A stretch of DNA of 64,000 bases. Source: Phytoseiulus persimilis. Taxonomy: Eukaryota > Arthropoda > Arachnida > Mesostigmata > Phytoseiidae. Made by a program: the position numbers and the translations under genes. Position 1 is the stretch's first letter, and the number at the start of each line of letters is the position of its first letter. The notes under the pieces were generated by a model. It was not told the DNA's origin. It searched no databases and saw only the letters and a list, made by a program, of their open reading frames with translations. Of this stretch, positions 57,098 through 64,000 are shown piece by piece. The stretch covers positions 22,130,745-22,194,744 of the forward strand of contig CM075102.1 in NCBI GenBank assembly GCA_037576195.1, in the 5' to 3' direction.

Positions 57098-57904
57098 GTG
57101 ATCGGGATGTGGAGGCGAACGATTCAGAATCGAATTTACGAGCCGAGCCCGAATCCGCTGAATCGAATTTGGATGCATTTCGTAAAAACTGAGCGCTCGA
57201 AAGCATTTTTCAGCGAAAGAGCCTTGGAACAAGCTTTCCTGACGACTTCCTCGTGCGCTTGTTCCTCTGTCTCCCCGGCGACTCGTTTTCCCCCGGTGTT
57301 GGTTTTCTTAGCTATCGCATGCATGAATGTGGGATTACTTCTCGTGCTTGTTCCGACCGCGAAGACGCTGGAACCCCGAGGGGAGAGACCAATCAATCAA
57401 CGCTTGAGAAGGTCATGGAGAAGGGTTCGCAAGGACCAGCTTGTGCAGACTTTTCAGCCAGGCCCAGCTGCAGCGCCAGGGTGCTGTGGGGTGGTTTCCG
57501 TTCGGTCCTTCTCACGGACCATCTCAATCGCCTATTCGGCCCTTCGCTACTCCCCCCCTCCTTCGTTCCCCTTCCCAGGAAGGGAGAGGCAACACCAACG
57601 GTCACGGCTCATTCCCATCGATCTCAGAGACGATAAGTGGGGGATTACTGAATTCCAAACTCTTTCGGTAGTCCTGAGGTCTGGATGCAGAAACGCTTCC
57701 ATCAAGTTTATGGACGCATTCTCCGACGCACGACTCCATCGCTGGAATGTACGAGTTCGAGAACCCTGGGCAGCGTGTGATGCTTTGCCGGTGTACTCCA
57801 ATCGTCGTTTATCTTCTCTTCCGAAACCATTCAAGGTGATTTTGGTTCTGCTTCGTGGGAGCAATTTTCTGACGCCAGTGAGGACAATTCAGGGGGAGCA
57901 CTAA
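57098..57904 (+). CDS. longest open frame of the window, unknown
   Basis: 268 codons are open from an ATG, clearly longer than the roughly 180 expected as the maximum by chance in this much sequence. It contains a hydrophobic stretch (PVLVFLAIACMNVGLLLVLV), suitable for a membrane segment, and a C-terminal part reading SSLPKPFKVILVLLRGSNF, which faintly recalls the RPRPLKV segment of some LINE ORF1 proteins. Shorter frames are open on the minus strand across the same bases (57136-57396, 57547-57864), so the strand is uncertain. No splice sites or domain settle it. Confidence 0.3.
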   Translation: MIGMWRRTIQNRIYEPSPNPLNRIWMHFVKTERSKAFFSERALEQAFLTTSSCACSSVSPATRFPPVLVFLAIACMNVGLLLVLVPTAKTLEPRGERPINQRLRRSWRRVRKDQLVQTFQPGPAAAPGCCGVVSVRSFSRTISIAYSALRYSPPPSFPFPGRERQHQRSRLIPIDLRDDKWGITEFQTLSVVLRSGCRNASIKFMDAFSDARLHRWNVRVREPWAACDALPVYSNRRLSSLPKPFKVILVLLRGSNFLTPVRTIQGEH

Positions 57905-60900
57905 GCTTCCGCCCGGAGCCTGGCGCTGGCAGCAAGAGAATGGAGAGCAGGACATTCTGGACATTTCGAAGGAGCTCTGGAACCATTACTTCCACGAGAC
58001 ACAGCGCTCATAAAAAGCGGCGATAAATCTGCTGGACAATTTTGGATGTTTTCCTCTCTTTTCCTCTGCCGCAAATTGCTCCGTTTCCTCGAAATGCGTT
58101 CGTCCTTCTCGTCTTTTGCCATTCGCTTGCGTTTCTCTCCTAAGAATGAGCGGACGAACGCGAAGAGAAAGTGAACTCTCATCTTGCGAGTATCTTCCGA
58201 GTGGGGAAGACGGGGCGGACAGAGGGGAAAGCCAGCTGACGAATAAATCAACCAGCAACCATCCCTCCCTCTCCTGCACCGCCACGAGGCAGCTCTAAGA
58301 GCAGCTCCAAGCATGATCTCCACAGGCGGACGAGCACTAAAACTCTGAACTCGTTTCCCCATTGTGTCTCGTTTGAGATTCTCCAAACTTTCTGGTTTCG
58401 TGTCGTTTTGTTTCCCAGCAATGATTAGGCTTTGCGCCACAAGTCGATTCGCCCGGAAAGTGCAGCCCGGAAGAGCTACACTAACGTTTCCCTCTCATTC
58501 TGTCCGAGAACTTTACATACCATCGGAACCACCCGCCGACGAGCGGTTCGCTCTTCAACTGACTTTTATGCCAGTTCCCTGTGAGCAGATCTCATCTCCG
58601 TCCCCGTTTCAGGTGAAGTTTCAGAGTCGTGAGCTGATGCAGCTTCGCTCCCACGGCCCGCCTTAGGAACCAGAGACTTGGGAGGCTCAAATTTTCCTGT
58701 TTTTTCCCACGATTGCAGCACTGTGAGAGGCAGTTTTCTTCGGCACGTTCCAGCGAGACTCACGCCCTGGGTCGTGGCTAGAAGGGAGAGCGAGGTCCTA
58801 CGTAGCGACCGAAGATCCGGCGCGTAGAGAGCAAGGAGATGGAGGTGGCGGAGACAACGGATGGCTGACCAGGACACGACGGAAATTCATACATCACAAA
58901 AGCCTCACGGAAGGATGCAATATACGGGAAGGCTCAGGGTAGAGGATTGGTCGAGGAGAAGCTCGATAGGGGGACATAGGGGTGTTTCAATGAAATGGAA
59001 TGGCCTTAGCTTAGCCTCAGTTTGGCGCTCGTTGGCGCCCAGCCAGATTCTCAGTTCGCGGAGCGGCGTCTGCATCATGGGTTTGTTCCATCCTCAATCC
59101 CGTTGACTCGCTGCTTATCCATCGACGGGGCGTCTCACCCCTATTTTTTTTGCGTCTGCCTTCTCCCCCTCCGTTTTCCTTCCTCGATTCGCCGCTCCTC
59201 TGTTCTCATTCCTACTCGTTTTCCCGTTCAACATGACCCTGTCGGCGCCGCTCCGTCCCCGAATCCTCCCGCGTCCGTCCGTCCGACAGTCTCTACACTT
59301 CGAGAGATGACGGAAGAATCGACGCAAATGTTTTTCTTGTCACATAAAAATCGCCCCGGCTAACTCTCGGCGCGTATACATATACGCACGCGGAGAGTCT
59401 CCCGCACAGAGACACAAAAGCCGCGGCTGAGGGCTCATACGGTTTCCGACTATTACACTGCACGTTCCGGGACAAGCTGCGGAGTCATTCGTAAGACGTC
59501 TCCCATATGCGAGATGGAATATTGTCAACAAGGTTTCCGCAACGTCTGTGACGCCCCGAGATTCTACTCGATGACGTACATCAACTGTGAATTCCTCGAA
59601 TGCTGATGCTCAATTATTCCGCGACTTCACCCGAATCTCAGAATCGTATGCGCAGGACAGCGCCGGATGTGCGCGGCACCTCCTGCCTCAATTTACGAGT
59701 CTCATGAATTCCACTTGACAACGAGTGACAGACACCACGATGCAGCTGTCGAGATTCTTCATGATCAGGGAAAGGGCTCTCTTGATACAAAGCTATGGGT
59801 TGTGGGGTGTGCGTGTCCCCATCCGCGGATGATTCCTTCCCTTCAGGCGCGATGAGCATGCTCGGCGAGACACCGATCGAGGATTGGAAGAAAACGGATA
59901 CCGCTGGACTCACTTTATTCGACATATCTGACGTCAGAGATGTTTATCGCTGCCCGTATGCCCTTCTTATGGCCACGCGTACATCCATATGATATACAGC
60001 ACCACGTGCATCTCTCTCTCTCTGAACTCGCATCGCTGTACATGGTCCGCCGCGAACATTCTTAGGCGCCACGTTTGACTAACAATTGGGAGCATAGCGA
60101 CGGCAGCAATCATTTCACATGTGCACTCAGGAAAATCGATCGGGGATGGCATCGATCAATCGCTGCTTCACAGAGAGCCGCATGGTCCTTTCACCGTCAA
60201 AACGAAAGCTGTTTTTGAGTCCAGCGATCTCGTAGATGAAGCCTCGCTGTAATAACTACGGTGCTCATTACCCAATCGCTCAAAACGCGCCATATCTTAA
60301 CACTTAGACCTCATCCCAGCAGCTTGCTGACAGAATCCGGCAGACCAAGGTTAACATCCGACTCTACGTACACACACTCTTCTTGTCTAGCTCGGAGTCG
60401 TGCATTGTGCTCCGGTACGGAGACCGAGTCTCATGATTATTATGTTCAGCACCGACAGTCTCTTTTTTCGAAAGGCTTCGATGCTTGGTACGGACTGCAA
60501 TCAGAACGCTGCCGCTTCCCCAAATCGAGTCCTCTTCCTATAGACAGGAGCTGAGTGGACCCCGACGAGTCCTCCATCCCCGATCGAGCGATACGTATTT
60601 CAATGAGACGGAAGATGATTAACGAAGTCGTCAATCCTGAATCAGTAGCAAAACCTAATGCAACGAGCAAATTATTCGCCTGGTGTATCTGCACCGGGAT
60701 TCCGCCCGAGAAATCGTCAGCGATTTTTTCTTGCAGATGAACAGCACTCCATTCTGGAAGTGGACGGCCTGTCTGTCGACTGAAAGCTTCAAATCCGCAG
60801 TATTTCTCATCATTTGTCGAAAACTCCATGTTTTATAGACGGTGATTGACTCATGATACCGTATTCACTCCGACGCTGTAGTTCTGATACTTCGCCGGAG

Positions 60901-63900
60901 TGGTTGCGGGGGATAACGCCCGATTCGTTCTATAGTTAGGCGTATTCGTAATCATGTTGGAGAATCGACGCGATCATTGATATGACGATGACTTCAATCC
61001 TTCGATGAATCGAAAATTGAAGACACCATCGGCACAACTGTAGGCAAACAATTCGCACTTCTTGAGCCTACTGAACTCGCAGCTCCCGTCCTAACCCACC
61101 TCAAGAAGTAGGCGTTGTTTACTTTTTTTCTCACTCTTCGTCTCACGGTATCACTCTCTCTTCCGGTTTTCGTATTTCGGATCGTTTAAGCGGACGGCGG
61201 CTGCTCTCCGGGGCTGATCCTGTTTGCTGGAAGTGCTTCGGCTCGAGATACGCTCAGAGCACTGTCTCTCAGTTTGAGCTCTCTTCGTTTCAGAGCTGAC
61301 TCTTAGAAGCGCTCACCACGGTGGCAACCGCCCATTCGAGTCCCGGTCACAGCGAAGTAGGATTAACAAGTTTATCACTCTGAGTTCTATACATAGCTGC
61401 GGGGAACCACGGATCTCGAGAATCCCGGAGGCCGAAGACCATTCCCATCCGCTCGATTCCTATCATCGGAGTACGTGGAGGAACTCGATGGAGATCCGGG
61501 AGTGGCGGACACGCTTCTGAAAAGGGCGATCAGGATTGATGTGGAAAACATTGTGAAACCAAAAGGGAGCAAACTGCGCTCGCGAATGCGGGGCTTGTGA
61601 TGAAGCTGGCTCTATCTCGCGGACGTTTCCGCTTCCGTTGACGCGGGCATTCGTCGTGTCGCGCTTGCCCATTCTTTCGTTCTGCGAACGGTTGCTCGCC
61701 TTCTTGGCGGGTGGCCTGCTCGGTCGGCCAGTCAGTGCGAGGACGCGTTGTCTGGTCGGGAAGGCGCGTAGCGATATCTTGAGGGAAGCGGCTCGAAAGA
61801 AATATCTACACAGGAAAAGGAGCACAAACTGAAACACGGAACTCTTACGCGCTCCGCTCGAAATTTTCCCGAGCTATCGGCGCTCCGATCACTTAAGACG
61901 GAAGCTCTCCGGGAGTCAGCCTCTATCGCCGCCTGGACATCTGCGTTTCCACCGGCTGTGACTGGAAACACCACCGGAGATGGGCAGACAAGTCCCCCAT
62001 AATGAGGTAGAGGAGGAATTCCGGATTTTCGAGGTGCCATGTCTCAGCGACGGAAGAACGCACGACGACGGAGTAGATTTCGGAGAGCTTATTCCTTCAC
62101 TCTTCAACGAAGAGTTACACAGCCGCTTGATCGTCATTCCTGTGATCAATCGAGTCAATTTCCACTTTGCATGGACTCTCGAAGCACTTCCGGTCGAGCA
62201 GCCTCGTGGAAACTCCAACGCTCTCGATTTCAATCCGCTGGAAAGACTCAGCCAGATAGGAAGGTTGGATTTTTACCCATTTCGAATACGATAATAAAAA
62301 CGAGGAGGAACGACCTTCTCGACGCAATCGAATTCATCTCCGACGCATCTGGAAGCTCAAGAACGACCTCGAAGCCATCCGCCGATACTGGTGCGGGCGC
62401 CCCCCTAGTACCCGGACGGTGGGCTGTTGTTCCCTTGTGGCTCTGGCGATCCATTACCGGGTCTTCGCCACGTAGTCGCCGTTCATTCCTCGACCGACTT
62501 GGAACCTAACGGACCTTCTCCTGCAGAGAGACAGCGACACGGAGTCAGAATCAACTGAAGCTGACGATTGAAGACACGATCTGCCGCAAAGTTCAATCGA
62601 ATGATGGAGGAAAAGAGAGGTGCTATGCCTGGATGGCTTCAAATGTCTGAACGATCGTGATTCGTTCACTTCCACAATTGTGGAACGATTCGTATCCCTC
62701 GCTTTCGCATAACGTCGAAATCGATCGCTCCATCGCTTTGGATTCTAACTCAATTATAATCGAAAAAGGCGTGAGTTGAAACAACCCTTCGATGTGACAG
62801 ATTTTTTCGCGGAAATTTTGGAAATGCTCGGAAAATACGGAAACTTCACTGTTTCCCAGGCCGATTAGGATAACGCTTCGCACCGCCAATACTCCTATGT
62901 GTGATAATAGCTATCGGATCCGTGAATTTTATTGCCGTTTTCCCATCTGTCGAGAATTCCAAGAAGAATCGTGGTAGAAAATCTGTGCCAAGAATCCCCT
63001 TGTTGTTTATGAATCATGCTCGCGGAGAGCTTCCGGCTGCTCGCTGGCTGACGCTCGGCCAAGTTACACACAAACTGACTTTGAGAATTTCAGTACCACG
63101 CAGACCCAGCAGGCGCTGAGGGGAATGAAGGATGGAGGCCTCCATCAAGGCGTTTCAACTAACAGTCGAAGTGCTACCCGAAACATGCATTCTACAAATC
63201 CCGGAGGCTCCGAGAATCGAGATTTCAAGAAGAAATCCAGGTGGACAATGGCCTAATCATCGGAGGCCGATAGTATTGATGATCCACATCGAGGAATCTG
63301 TGCACTCCCCTTCCCGGACAATTTTGCAATGGCGTGCTGAGTCTCGACCGTGAAGTCAGTCTCCACCCAGAGAATATCGCACTTATATCTTGAGACTCCG
63401 TGAAACGGAGAGAAAACACCGTTTCGGAACTACCCATAACTCTAATATGACTGACTTCAAACGAAATATTTGACGATGTTGACAACGACGACGTTGAGCC
63501 TGGCGCTCCTCGCTTCGAGAATGTTCTCGAATTCGCAAGCTCTCCAGGAACTCCAATGAGTGCGGAACCTTGCTCAGCCTTGAGCGAGCTCGAGAACGAA
63601 GTCGATTCTGCTGAATCAGCGCCAGGTTGACGTTCGGACTGGCCTCGAAGCTATGTTCTTCGGTGGGATAACAAGCTCACGGCCTGATATCGAATCCGGA
63701 CTTCCCGTCGCATTCTGTGTTCCCTGAATGAGAGCGTATCACTACAGCTGTCGGTAAACTCCCGTCAGCAGCTTTTGTCGGGGGATCAAATTATCGAGAG
63801 AGACTGTTTCCCGATTTTCGAATTTTCCCAGCCTACTTGGAGGAATACTAGCTCCGCCTCGGACTACAACTGACCATTCCCAGGTGGCCCAACACTGTGA

Positions 63901-64000
63901 CGCACATTCTCAAATTCTGCCAGACCGGTAAGATTTCTCGGGGATTGACCGATTGAGTGCAGGGTTTTGGAACGGGCGCACCTGGAAGAACGAGAGCGCA
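57905..64000. other. no supported gene; unassigned exon-like frames
   Basis: A minus-strand frame at 60446-60829 (127 codons, with EKIADDFSGGIPVQIHQANN) and another near 63260-63400 (ETDFTVETQHAIAKLSGKGS) look more protein-like than average but match nothing I know. The 61463-61837 and 61732-62294 frames overlap on opposite strands. A CT-rich microsatellite lies near 60010. Confidence 0.25.

Noticed and set aside
1..64000. CRISPR arrays, bacterial operons, rRNA genes and integrated viral genes
   Set aside because: No regularly spaced direct repeats with unique spacers, no prokaryotic gene layout, no rRNA-like sequence and no recognisable viral protein were seen.

Overview
This is nuclear DNA from an animal. 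It shows GT-AG spliced exons, tRNA-derived SINEs, hAT, Tigger and mariner-like DNA transposons, and LINE reverse-transcriptase debris. Nothing points to a bacterium, organelle or virus. An arthropod is the most likely source, judged from a clip-domain-like cysteine exon at the left edge and the style of the transposons, but the species cannot be named from this window. Base composition looks near 50% GC by eye, so open frames of 60 to 120 codons occur by chance on both strands and are not evidence of genes by themselves.

The only gene I can rebuild end to end is at 433-5590 on the plus strand. It has nine exons with a continuous reading frame of 436 codons, and encodes a secreted, probably membrane-tethered protein of the glucose/sorbosone dehydrogenase (GSDH) or HHIP-like beta-propeller family. 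The histidine that acts as base in the enzymes is a tyrosine here. A decayed paralogue of three exons lies at 10.0-10.76 kb in the same orientation. To the left, bases 1-147 hold the end of another coding exon. Introns 5 and 7 of the gene each carry a complete non-autonomous DNA transposon with an intact target-site duplication.

Most of the remainder is repeat-rich and gene-poor. From 12.8 to 20.3 kb there are RT fragments, a dispersed 45-bp minisatellite, a TA-flanked MITE, a decayed coding block on the minus strand and a 3 x 142-bp tandem repeat. From 20.9 to 25.3 kb there is a second copy of the intron-5 transposon carrying a nested hAT-like insertion, an hAT-type MITE with a perfect 8-bp duplication, and another inverted-repeat element. 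From 26.9 to 52 kb there are scattered tRNA-derived SINEs, a 418-bp foldback element, an internally deleted Tigger/pogo transposon with transposase remnants, a CAGTGG-type hAT MITE and several perfect hairpins. From 52 to 64 kb I see only unassigned open frames, the longest being 268 codons.

I found no dedicated new biological system. The most notable points are the apparently non-catalytic GSDH-like gene with its duplicated pseudogene, and the 45-bp (15-codon) minisatellite that recurs three times around a decayed coding block.
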